DNA of 64,000 bases, taken from the NCBI RefSeq assembly GCF_000956505.1, contig NZ_JYIX01000026.1, positions 1 through 64,000 on the forward strand, written 5' to 3'. Below are positions 56,925 through 64,000 of the stretch, piece after piece. This stretch comes from Microbacterium azadirachtae. Its GTDB lineage: Bacteria; Actinomycetota; Actinomycetes; Actinomycetales; Microbacteriaceae. The notes beneath the pieces were generated by a model that was not told the DNA's origin, ran no database searches, and saw only the letters and a list, made by a program, of their open reading frames with translations. The translations under genes were made by a program, and so were the position numbers. How positions within the stretch are numbered: the stretch's first letter is position 1; each line of letters starts with the position of its first letter.

Positions 56925-58040
56925 TTACTTCGGGGAGCTGGGCGAGGTGACCTTGATGTCACCCTTGATGATCTTGTCCTGCAGCGCCTTCAGCTCGTCG
57001 GTCAGGCCCTTCGGGAGCTTGCTCTCGAAGTCGTGGAAGGACGACAGGCCCACGCCGTTGTTCTCCAGGGTGCCGACGTACGCCGTCGGGTCGAAGGAGC
57101 CCTTCGCCGTCTCGGTGACCGTGCTGTACACGGCGTCGTCGATCCGCTTCATGATCGAGACCAGGATCTGGTCGGCGACCGACGGGTCGGCCACGGCGAG
57201 GTCGGAGTCGACGCCGAGCATGACCGTCTTCTTGCCGCCGTCCTTGATCGCCGCGCTCGCGGAGAGGTAGATCGGGCCGCCGACGGGGAGGATCGGGTCG
57301 ACGCCCTGGTCCAGCACCGAGTTCGCGGTCTGCTTGGCGACGTCGTTCGCCTGGAACGCGCCGGTGAACGAGCCGTCCTGCTTGTCCTTGTCCCAGCCGA
57401 CGACGGCGACGTTCGCGCCCTTGTCCTCGTTGTACTTCTTGACGCCGTCGACGTAGCCGTCCATGAAGATCGTCACGGGCGGGATCTTCATGCCGCCGAA
57501 GGTGCCGACCTTGTTCGCGCCGGACTGCGCCGACCAGGCCGCTGCGGCGTAGCCGCCGAGGTAGGCCGCCTGAGCGGTGTCGAACAGCAGCGGCTTGATG
57601 TTCGGCGCCGCCGGCTTTCCGGTGTTCTTGGGGTCGGCCATCGAGTCGATGATGCCGAAGTTGAGCTTCGGGTTGGCGATGGCCGCGTCAGCGATCGCCT
57701 GGTCCAGCTTGAAGCCCACACCGATGATCAGCGTGCACTTTCCCGCGATGAGGGAGTCGATGTTCGGCTTGTAGTCGCCGTCCGCCTTGGACTCGACCGT
57801 GATCGGCTTGACCCCGAGGTCCTTGCCGGCCTTCTCGATGCCGTTCTTGGCCGACTCGTTGAAGGACTTGTCGTTGAACCCGCCGCTGTCGGAGACGAGG
57901 CAGGGCTTGAAGTTGGCGTCGGCGGGCTTCGCCGCGCTCGAGCTCGCCGGGGCAGGAGCGGAACCGCAACCTGCGAGGGCGACGATGACACCGGCCGCGA
58001 CGGTCGCGCCGATCAGCTTCTTGGTGAGGGAGATGGTCAC
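56925..58040 (-). CDS. BmpA-family nucleoside-binding lipoprotein
   Basis: The 371-residue lipoprotein captures (deoxy)nucleosides outside the membrane. The signal peptide ends VIVALAGC (about residue 25). The mature part has the family's FKPCLVSDSGGFNDKSFNESAKNGIEKAGK and GGYAAAAWSAQSG, with the PnrA/Med type core. Three downstream transport genes and cdd/deoA/add confirm the role. A 14-bp palindrome lies 134 bases upstream and may be its operator. Confidence 0.94.
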   Translation of the reverse strand: MTISLTKKLIGATVAAGVIVALAGCGSAPAPASSSAAKPADANFKPCLVSDSGGFNDKSFNESAKNGIEKAGKDLGVKPITVESKADGDYKPNIDSLIAGKCTLIIGVGFKLDQAIADAAIANPKLNFGIIDSMADPKNTGKPAAPNIKPLLFDTAQAAYLGGYAAAAWSAQSGANKVGTFGGMKIPPVTIFMDGYVDGVKKYNEDKGANVAVVGWDKDKQDGSFTGAFQANDVAKQTANSVLDQGVDPILPVGGPIYLSASAAIKDGGKKTVMLGVDSDLAVADPSVADQILVSIMKRIDDAVYSTVTETAKGSFDPTAYVGTLENNGVGLSSFHDFESKLPKGLTDELKALQDKIIKGDIKVTSPSSPK

Positions 58041-58094
58041 TCGGGCCTCCAGAACACGAGCCCGCGGCCATCGCGGGTCACTTGAAAGTTACCG

Positions 58095-58193
58095 ACTATG
58101 ACGGGGATCGGGCATCCTCGTCCGTGTCGCTGGAGTCAATGGTTACAAACATGAGATCACATGCGCTCGTCCGTGCTCATATGAGCAGATCAC
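58095..58193 (-). promoter_or_regulatory. bmpA upstream region: -10-like hexamer, palindrome and direct repeats
   Basis: CATAGT (minus strand, 58095-58100) is a candidate -10. TGCTCATATGAGCA (58174-58187) is a perfect 14-bp palindrome. AGATCAC occurs in direct orientation at 58154-58160 and 58187-58193, 33 bases apart, on both sides of the palindrome. The region is more AT-rich than its surroundings. A LacI-, GntR- or DeoR-like regulator is plausible, none is encoded adjacent. Confidence 0.5.
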
Positions 58194-58235
58194 TCTGACC
58201 ATCCCTGCTTTCGTGCAGAGTCGTGCGCATCTGCT
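58184..58235 (-). terminator. Nested inverted repeats after manC
   Basis: AGCAGAT pairs with ATCTGCT and, inside, ACTCTG with CAGAGT. The structure lies just past the manC stop on the minus strand and partly overlaps the bmpA palindrome. No T-run, so termination is uncertain. Confidence 0.35.
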
Positions 58236-58252
58236 GATGAACCGCCGACGCG

Positions 58253-59368
58253 TCAGAGCACGTCGCCGCGGCCGTTGAGCTTGAGCGACTCGACGACGCC
58301 CTTCACCCGCTGCGCGTGCTCGATGGTGGTCACGAGCAGCGCATCAGGGGTGTCCACCACGACGATGTCCTGCACCCCGACCAGGCTGATCACCCGGGAG
58401 GTCTGGCTGACCAGGATCCCGCTCGCCGCGTCCGACAGCACGCGCGCCGAGGGACCGAGCACGGCCAGGTCGTTCTTGCGCCCGTTGAGGATGAGCTTGG
58501 TGAGCGAGGCGAAGTCCCCCACGTCGTCCCAGTCGAAATGGCCGGGCACGACGGCCAGCCGGCCGCCCTCGGCCGCCGGCTCGGCGACGGCGTAGTCGAT
58601 CGCGATCTTCGGGAGCGCCGGCCACACCCGGTCGACGACCGCTCCGCGGCGATCGCGATCGTCCCACGCCTCGGCGAGCTCGAGGAGCCCCGCGTGCAGC
58701 GCGGGCTGGTGCCGCTCGAGCTCCGCCAGCAGCACGTCGGCGCGGCTGATGAACATGCCCGCGTTCCAGAGGTAGCTGCGGTCCTCGTAGTACGTCTTCG
58801 CGGTGGCCAGATCCGGCTTCTCCACGAACCGCTCGACGAGCGACGCCTCGCGCACGCCGTCCACGTCGAGCTCCTCGCCCTGCTTGATGTAGCCGAAGCC
58901 GACCGCGGGCTCGGTCGGGGTGATCCCGATCGTGACGATGAACCCCTGCCGCGCGACCTCGACGGCGTCGCGCACGGCGAACTCGAACTTGCGCGTGCTG
59001 CGGATGACGTGATCGGCGCTGAAGGATCCGATGATCACGTCCGGTTCGCGCCGGTGCAGGATCGCCGCGGCGAGCCCGATCGCCGCGGCCGACTCGCGCG
59101 GCTCCGACTCCAGGAAGACGTTCCTGTCGGGGATGCCGGGAAGCTGCGCCTCGACGGCGGCCCGGTGCGCGCGGCCCGTCACAACGGCGATCCGGTCGTG
59201 ACCGGCGAGTGGTTCGATCCGATCCCAGGTGTCGCGCAGCAGCGACTGTCCAGAGCCGGTCAGGTCGTGCAGGAACTTCGGCGCATCCGCGCGGGACAGC
59301 GGCCACAGCCGGCTCCCGATGCCCCCGGCGGGGATGACGGCGTAGAAGTCGGAGATCGGCTCGCGCAT
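58253..59368 (-). CDS. manC: Mannose-1-phosphate guanylyltransferase
   Basis: Makes GDP-mannose from mannose 1-phosphate and GTP for cell-surface glycans. The 371-residue protein has AVIPAGGIGSRLWPLSRADAPKFL (GGxGxRLWPLSR...PKQ/F pattern), SADHVI, GFGYIKQGEEL, VEKPDLATAKTYYEDRSYLWNAGMF and DWDDVGDFASL near the end. There is no C-terminal isomerase domain, so it is a single-function enzyme. ATG 59368 is favoured by TACGCT seven bases upstream. Confidence 0.94.
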   Translation of the reverse strand: MREPISDFYAVIPAGGIGSRLWPLSRADAPKFLHDLTGSGQSLLRDTWDRIEPLAGHDRIAVVTGRAHRAAVEAQLPGIPDRNVFLESEPRESAAAIGLAAAILHRREPDVIIGSFSADHVIRSTRKFEFAVRDAVEVARQGFIVTIGITPTEPAVGFGYIKQGEELDVDGVREASLVERFVEKPDLATAKTYYEDRSYLWNAGMFISRADVLLAELERHQPALHAGLLELAEAWDDRDRRGAVVDRVWPALPKIAIDYAVAEPAAEGGRLAVVPGHFDWDDVGDFASLTKLILNGRKNDLAVLGPSARVLSDAASGILVSQTSRVISLVGVQDIVVVDTPDALLVTTIEHAQRVKGVVESLKLNGRGDVL

Positions 59369-59375
59369 GGTCACC

Positions 59376-59381
59376 AGCGTA
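59376..59381 (-). promoter_or_regulatory. -10 element, leaderless start of manC
   Basis: TACGCT on the minus strand is followed by seven bases and ATG 59368. Confidence 0.6.
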
Positions 59382-59502
59382 GCGAGCGCCCCCGAGCGAC
59401 TCCTCGGAGCCCGCGCGCACGATCGCAATCGTGCATGGTTCCGATCGCAGAAGCGCATCGCGCTAAGGGTCGCCTTCGTCGCTCCCAGCCAGCTGACAGG
59501 AA

Positions 59503-59508
59503 TAGGAT
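59503..59508 (+). promoter_or_regulatory. Probable -10 of the sdhCDAB operon
   Basis: TAGGAT lies 58 bases before the sdhC start, so this message would have a leader of about 50 bases with a GGGAGGA Shine-Dalgarno, in contrast to the many leaderless genes nearby. Confidence 0.45.
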
Positions 59509-59566
59509 GAGGGGGATCGGACGCCTGCGCGCCGCGATCCTTCGCTATCGATCAGGGAGGACGACT

Positions 59567-60001
59567 GTGTCCGCAAGCACTCGCTTGACACCTTCGATTG
59601 CGGAAACCACGTCCAAGACGCCGCGCGGCACCCTCTACCGGGGTCGCGAAGGCATGTGGTCCTGGGTTCTGCATCGCATCACCGGAATCTCCATCTTCTT
59701 CTTCCTCCTGGTGCACGTGCTCGACACGTCGCTCATCCGGGTCTCGCCGGAGGCGTACGACGCCGTTCTCGGCACGTACAAGAACCCGATCATGGGGCTG
59801 GGCGAGACGGTGCTCGTCGCCGCGATCGTGTTCCACGCGCTCAACGGCCTGCGGATCATCCTGGTCGACGTGTGGTCCAAGGGCGCCCAGTACCAGCGGC
59901 AGATGTTCTGGATCGTCATCGGCCTGTGGCTGGTGCTGATGGCCAGTTTCGCACCGCGCCACCTGATCAACGTGTTCTCGCACGTGGGAGGTGCGAGCTG
60001 A
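59567..60001 (+). CDS. sdhC: Succinate dehydrogenase, cytochrome b556 subunit
   Basis: SdhC is a heme-binding membrane anchor of complex II. The 144-residue protein has three helices, with LHRITGISIFFFLLVHVLD (SdhC signature) and HALNGLRIILVD, containing likely heme and quinone residues. GTG 59567 lies four to five bases behind GGGAGGA. It overlaps sdhD (TGATG). Confidence 0.94.
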   Translation: MSASTRLTPSIAETTSKTPRGTLYRGREGMWSWVLHRITGISIFFFLLVHVLDTSLIRVSPEAYDAVLGTYKNPIMGLGETVLVAAIVFHALNGLRIILVDVWSKGAQYQRQMFWIVIGLWLVLMASFAPRHLINVFSHVGGAS

Positions 60002-60456
60002 TGGCCGCTGACGTCTTCACCACGCAGCACATGGCGGCTCCGCGCCGCAACAAGGGCTTCAACATCGAGAAGTGGGGCTGGATCTACATGCGCGTGTCGG
60101 GCGTCGTGCTCGTCGTGCTGATCTTCGGCCACCTGTTCGTCAACCTCATGCTCGGCGAGGGCATCCACGCCCTGGACTTCGCGTTCGTCGCCGGCAAGTA
60201 CGCGACGCCGTTCTGGCAGTGGTGGGACGTGCTGATGCTGTGGCTGGCGCTCATCCACGGCGCCAACGGCATGCGCACGGTCGTCAACGACTACGTCGGC
60301 CACACGGGTATCCGCAAGACCCTCCTGGTCGTGCTCGGCCTGGCCACCGCGCTGCTCGTCCTGCTCGGCACCCTGGTCGTGTTCACCTTCGACCCCTGCA
60401 ACGGCGTGTTCGAGAGCGGCGCCATGTGGGACACCTGCAAGGCGCTGGGCAAATAG
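60001..60456 (+). CDS. sdhD: Succinate dehydrogenase, hydrophobic anchor subunit
   Basis: The 151-residue membrane anchor has three helices (IYMRVSGVVLVVLIFGHLFVN, WDVLMLWLALIHGANGMR and a third near 108-128). The His of FGHLF and the HGANGMR motif match the SdhD/SdhC-like heme and quinone region. It starts at the last base of the sdhC stop, showing tight coupling. sdhA follows after 70 bases. Confidence 0.92.
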   Translation: MAADVFTTQHMAAPRRNKGFNIEKWGWIYMRVSGVVLVVLIFGHLFVNLMLGEGIHALDFAFVAGKYATPFWQWWDVLMLWLALIHGANGMRTVVNDYVGHTGIRKTLLVVLGLATALLVLLGTLVVFTFDPCNGVFESGAMWDTCKALGK

Positions 60457-60526
60457 CCCGGCGATCGGCGGCGAGACAAGCTCCCCCGCGGCAGCGGCGA
60501 AAAAGCTCAGAGAATAGGCAGAACCA

Positions 60527-62353
60527 GTGACCACTGAGACCCAGGATTCCGTCGTCAAGAACGGCGTGCACCACCATCAGTTCGACATCGTGATCGTCGG
60601 CGCCGGCGGCGCCGGCATGCGTGCGGCGATCGAGGCCGGCCCTGGCGCGAAGACCGCGGTGATCTCGAAGCTCTACCCCACCCGCTCCCACACGGGCGCG
60701 GCGCAGGGCGGCATGGCCGCGGCGCTCGCGAACGTCGAGGAGGACAGCTGGGAGTGGCACACCTTCGACACCGTCAAGGGCGGCGACTACCTCGTCGACC
60801 AGGACGCGGCGGAGATCCTCGCCAAGGAGGCCATCGACGCGGTCATCGACCTCGAGAACATGGGCCTTCCGTTCAACCGCACGCCCGAGGGCAAGATCGA
60901 CCAGCGCCGCTTCGGCGGGCACACGGCCGAGCACGGCAAGACGCCCGTCCGCCGTGCGTGCTACGCGGCGGACCGCACCGGTCACATGATCCTGCAGACG
61001 CTGTTCCAGAACTGCGTGAAGCTCGGCATCAACTTCTTCAACGAGTTCTACGTGCTCGACCTCATCACGGTGAAGGACGAGGCGGGCAAGACCGGCATCG
61101 CCGGCGTGGTCGCCTACGACCTGTCCACGGGCGAGCTGCACGTCTTCCACGCCAAGGCCGTGATCTTCGCGACCGGCGGCTTCGGCAAGATCTTCAAGAC
61201 CACCTCGAACGCGCACACCCTCACCGGAGACGGCGTCGGGATCGTGTGGCGCAAGGGCCTGCCGCTGGAGGACCTCGAGTTCTTCCAGTTCCACCCGACC
61301 GGCCTCGCCGGTCTCGGCATCCTGCTCACCGAGGGCGCACGCGGTGAGGGCGCGATCCTGCGAAACGCCTCCGGCGAGCGCTTCATGGAGCGCTACGCCC
61401 CCACGATCAAGGACCTCGCACCGCGCGACATCGTCGCCCGCTGCATGGTGCAGGAGGTCGCGGAGGGCCGTGGAGCGGGCCCGCACAAGGACTACGTGCT
61501 GCTGGACTGCACGCACCTCGGCGCCGAGGTCCTGGAGACCAAGCTCCCCGACATCACGGAGTTCGCGCGCACCTACCTCGGTGTCGACCCCGTCGTCGAG
61601 CCGGTCCCCGTGATGCCCACCGCGCACTACGCCATGGGCGGCATCCCGACCAACAACAGCGGCGAGGTGCTCGCCGACAACGACACCGTGGTGCCAGGCC
61701 TGTACGCCGCGGGCGAGTGCGCCTGCGTCTCGGTGCACGGCGCCAACCGCCTCGGCACGAACTCGCTCCTGGACATCAACGTGTTCGGCAAGCGCAGCGG
61801 TCGCAACGCCGTTGAGTACGTCAAGACGGCCGAGTTCCTGCCCCTCCCCGAGTCGCCGGAGACCGCGGTCAAGGAGATGCTCGAGGGGCTGCGGAACAAC
61901 GCGGGCACCGAGCGCATCGCCGTGCTGCGCAAGAAGCTGCAGGAGGAGATGGACAAGGGCGCGCAGGTCTTCCGCACGCACGAGTCCCTCCAGCACGTGC
62001 TGGGCGTGATCGCTGAGCTCCGCGAGCGCTACAAGAACGTGCACGTCGACGACAAGGGCAGCCGGTTCAACACCGATCTGCTCGAGGCTGTCGAGCTGGG
62101 CTTCCTCCTCGACATCGCCGAGGTCGTCGTCTACGCCGCGCAGAACCGCGAGGAGAGCCGTGGCGGCCACATGCGCGACGACTTCCCGAAGCGCGACGAC
62201 GAGAACTACATGCAGCACACGATGGCGTACCTGACCGGCGACCCGCACTCGTCGACGCCGAGCGACCACATCAAGCTCGACTGGAAGCCGGTCGTGTTCA
62301 CGAAGAACGAGCAGGGCGAGTTGAACTACCCGCCGATGGAGAGGAAGTACTGA
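60527..62353 (+). CDS. sdhA: Succinate dehydrogenase, flavoprotein subunit
   Basis: The 608-residue subunit oxidises succinate to fumarate with a covalently bound FAD. It shows [17 protein letters not shown], the flavin-linked His in [15 protein letters not shown], the active-site region [17 protein letters not shown] and [10 protein letters not shown], and the C-terminal helical domain. The start is GTG 60527, preceded by a weak AATAGGCAG. It overlaps sdhB (TGATG). Confidence 0.97.
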   Translation: MTTETQDSVVKNGVHHHQFDIVIVGAGGAGMRAAIEAGPGAKTAVISKLYPTRSHTGAAQGGMAAALANVEEDSWEWHTFDTVKGGDYLVDQDAAEILAKEAIDAVIDLENMGLPFNRTPEGKIDQRRFGGHTAEHGKTPVRRACYAADRTGHMILQTLFQNCVKLGINFFNEFYVLDLITVKDEAGKTGIAGVVAYDLSTGELHVFHAKAVIFATGGFGKIFKTTSNAHTLTGDGVGIVWRKGLPLEDLEFFQFHPTGLAGLGILLTEGARGEGAILRNASGERFMERYAPTIKDLAPRDIVARCMVQEVAEGRGAGPHKDYVLLDCTHLGAEVLETKLPDITEFARTYLGVDPVVEPVPVMPTAHYAMGGIPTNNSGEVLADNDTVVPGLYAAGECACVSVHGANRLGTNSLLDINVFGKRSGRNAVEYVKTAEFLPLPESPETAVKEMLEGLRNNAGTERIAVLRKKLQEEMDKGAQVFRTHESLQHVLGVIAELRERYKNVHVDDKGSRFNTDLLEAVELGFLLDIAEVVVYAAQNREESRGGHMRDDFPKRDDENYMQHTMAYLTGDPHSSTPSDHIKLDWKPVVFTKNEQGELNYPPMERKY

Positions 62354-63126
62354 TGTCCGCCGCCGTCGTTGAGGAAGTCGTCTCTGAGGCCGTCGTCGAA
62401 GACTCGGGCGTGCAGTCCTTCCTCGTCACGTTCAACATCCGCCGCTTCGACCCCGAGGTCGACAGCGAGCCGCACTGGGTCGACTACGACGTGGAGCTGT
62501 ACGCGACCGACCGCGTGCTCGACGCGCTGCACAAGATCAAGTGGGAGGTCGACGGATCCCTCACGTTCCGCCGCTCCTGCGCGCACGGCATCTGCGGATC
62601 CGATGCGATGCGCATCAACGGCCGCAACCGCCTCGCCTGCAAGACGCTGATCAAGGACCTGGACATCTCCAAGCCGATCTACGTCGAGGCGATCAAGGGC
62701 CTGCCGCTCGAGAAGGACCTCGTCGTCGACATGGATCCGTTCTTCGCCGCGTTCCGCGAGGTGAAGCCGTTCCTGCTGACCACGAGCGAGCCGGAGAAGG
62801 GCAAGGAGCGCGTGCAGTCGATCGCCGACCGCGCGGTCTTCGACGACACCACCAAGTGCATCCTGTGCGCCGCGTGCACCTCGTCGTGCCCCGTGTTCTG
62901 GACCGACGGGCAGTACTTCGGCCCCGCCGCGATCGTGAACGCGCACCGCTTCATCTTCGACTCGCGCGACGACGCCGCCGACGTGCGCCTCGACATCCTC
63001 AACGACAAGGAGGGCGTCTGGCGCTGCCGCACGACCTTCAACTGCACCGAGGCGTGCCCCCGCGGCATCGAGGTCACCAAGGCGATCGCCGAAGTGAAGC
63101 AGGCCGTCCTGCGCGGTCGACCGTAA
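62353..63126 (+). CDS. sdhB: Succinate dehydrogenase, iron-sulfur subunit
   Basis: The 257-residue protein carries three Fe-S clusters: 2Fe-2S ligands in RRSCAHGICGSDAM and RLACKT; 4Fe-4S in CILCAACTSSCPVFW; and 3Fe-4S in FNCTEACPRGIEV. It passes electrons from SdhA to the quinone at SdhCD. The N-terminus has a short acidic extension. A strong terminator follows the stop. Confidence 0.97.
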   Translation: MSAAVVEEVVSEAVVEDSGVQSFLVTFNIRRFDPEVDSEPHWVDYDVELYATDRVLDALHKIKWEVDGSLTFRRSCAHGICGSDAMRINGRNRLACKTLIKDLDISKPIYVEAIKGLPLEKDLVVDMDPFFAAFREVKPFLLTTSEPEKGKERVQSIADRAVFDDTTKCILCAACTSSCPVFWTDGQYFGPAAIVNAHRFIFDSRDDAADVRLDILNDKEGVWRCRTTFNCTEACPRGIEVTKAIAEVKQAVLRGRP

Positions 63127-63147
63127 CAGGATCCCTTCCGCACCTCC

Positions 63148-63182
63148 GGAGAGGCGCCACCCCCTGCGGGTGGCGCCTCTCC
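63148..63182 (+). terminator. Terminator of the sdhCDAB operon
   Basis: GGAGAGGCGCCACCC (63148-63162) pairs over 15 bases with GGGTGGCGCCTCTCC (63168-63182) with a five-base loop. It lies 22 bases past the sdhB stop; what follows is C/T-rich (GCGTCTCCC). Confidence 0.85.
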
Positions 63183-63220
63183 GCGTCTCCCACCCGCGAC
63201 GGGCGGCCCTGAGCACTCGC

Positions 63221-63226
63221 TAGGGT
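63221..63226 (+). promoter_or_regulatory. -10 element, leaderless start of the YihY-family gene
   Basis: TAGGGT lies six bases before GTG 63233. Confidence 0.6.
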
Positions 63227-63232
63227 GAGATC

Positions 63233-64000
63233 GTGGTGGATTCGGAGCCGGAGCTGCGCGCACGCTTCGAGGCGCCCATCGAGCGGGCCGCGGCGATCAC
63301 CCGGCGCACGATGCAGGCCTTCCCGATCCGGGTGTGGCGGCGGTTCCTGCAGCGCAACGGCTTCCTGCTCTCCGCGGGGATGAGCTACCAGGGCCTGTTC
63401 GCGGTGTTCGGGCTCCTCTACTTGGCGTTCGCCTCGGCGGGACTCTGGCTCGGCGGCAGCGACCAGGCGATCGCCCTGGTGACGGCGATCGCGAACAGCT
63501 ACATCCACGGCATCATCGGCGAGAACGGGCTCGTGCATCCCGACGCCGTGCAGGGCTTCGCCGCGGAGGCCACGAACGTGCTGAGCATCACCGGCATCGT
63601 CGCCGCCGGCGTCGTCGCCTGGACCGGCATCACCGCCGTGACCTTCACCCGGCGCGCGGTGCGCGACATCTTCGGGCTCCCCTACGACAACCGCAGCTTC
63701 GTGCTGCTGAAGGTGCGCGACGGGCTCGCAGGGGCGGGCTTCGGACTCGCGCTGCTGGCAGGGTCCGTCCTCGGCTTCGTCGGCGTCTGGGCACTGCGGC
63801 AGGTGTTCGACCTGTTCGGCTGGCACCTCGGCACCACGGCCTTCGATGTGGTGACGCGGCTGGGCTCGGTCGTGGTGATGTTCGCGATCGACTCCGCGGC
63901 GATCGCGCTGCTCGTACGGTTCCTCACCGGCACGCGGCTCGCCTGGAGCACGATCCTGCCCGGGTCGATGCTCGGCGGCGGAGCCGTCGTGGTGCTGCAG
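63233..64000 (+). CDS. YihY/BrkB-family membrane protein (cut by the right edge)
   Basis: The visible 256 residues begin MVDSEPELRARFEAPIERAAA and contain RRFLQRNGFLLSAGMSYQGLFAVFGLLYLAFA (family start of the first helix), then WTGITAVTFTRRAVRDIFGLPYDNR and two more helices; the family has six. The biochemical role of YihY/BrkB proteins is not established, though they were once annotated as ribonuclease BN. Two GTG codons in a row compete for the start; the first fits the -10 spacing. The C-terminal end is outside the window. Confidence 0.88.
   Translation, partial: MVDSEPELRARFEAPIERAAAITRRTMQAFPIRVWRRFLQRNGFLLSAGMSYQGLFAVFGLLYLAFASAGLWLGGSDQAIALVTAIANSYIHGIIGENGLVHPDAVQGFAAEATNVLSITGIVAAGVVAWTGITAVTFTRRAVRDIFGLPYDNRSFVLLKVRDGLAGAGFGLALLAGSVLGFVGVWALRQVFDLFGWHLGTTAFDVVTRLGSVVVMFAIDSAAIALLVRFLTGTRLAWSTILPGSMLGGGAVVVLQ

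Overview
The window is a stretch of high-GC actinobacterial chromosome. Gene content, TANNNT -10 hexamers placed 6-7 bases before start codons, an accD/accE/birA cluster, cytosol-type sdhCDAB and metNIQ all fit the Microbacteriaceae, most likely a Microbacterium-like organism; this assignment is inferred from style and content, not from a marker-gene comparison. There is no rRNA, CRISPR array, transposase or prophage. One tRNA gene (Gln, TTG) is present.

Layout. 1-4 kb: an FtsX-type ABC permease (cut by the left edge) divergent from an OmpR-type two-component pair. 4-7 kb: a three-gene flavin electron-transfer operon (FMN-binding lipoprotein, ApbE flavin transferase, NqrB/RnfD-like membrane protein fused to an NAD(P)H:flavin reductase). 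7-9.5 kb: tRNA-Gln, glmU and prs in a row. 9.6-14.2 kb: small metabolic and regulatory genes. 14.4-17.2 kb: metQ-metN-metI methionine importer. 17.3-20 kb: DedA protein and Na+/H+ antiporter. 20-25 kb: an ATPase-LuxR regulator followed by an aldehyde/alcohol dehydrogenase operon. 25-28 kb: sugar kinase and ABC-F protein. 28-38 kb: acyl-CoA carboxylase genes (birA, accD, accE, biotinylated alpha subunit), interrupted by a NarL-type two-component system, an RNA methyltransferase and Maf. 38-42 kb: a disulfide-less quinone dehydrogenase, purine nucleoside phosphorylase and phospho-sugar mutase. 42.2-43.7 kb: an AbiEi/endonuclease-like gene bracketed by repeats. 43.7-47.7 kb: GNAT, then an FMO-transporter-SDR operon. 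47.7-58 kb: a ten-gene nucleoside uptake and salvage run (BmpA-type ABC transporter, cdd, deoA, add, PfkB kinase, paired SMR exporters). 58-64 kb: manC, sdhCDAB and a YihY-family membrane protein.

The most striking unexplained structure is a 92-bp composite palindrome present five times (13773, 14234, 42208, 42378, 43573). Each copy has four 14-bp arms around GGGGCG in the order arm-6-arm-24-inverted arm-6-inverted arm. The spacings are identical in all five although spacer sequences differ, and a GWWW(T/G)C hexamer lies on the exact centre of symmetry. Three copies bracket a solitary AbiEi/endonuclease-like gene. Arm-like sequences continue at about 20-23 bp period beside some copies.

Other points: fourteen genes look leaderless (TANNNT then 6-7 bases then the start codon); glmU starts one base after the tRNA-Gln 3' end, so tRNA processing would by itself create a nearly leaderless glmU mRNA; a structured, terminator-ended intergenic segment near 30.75-30.97 kb may be a small RNA; and GGATCC sites are much more frequent than base composition predicts in the part sampled.
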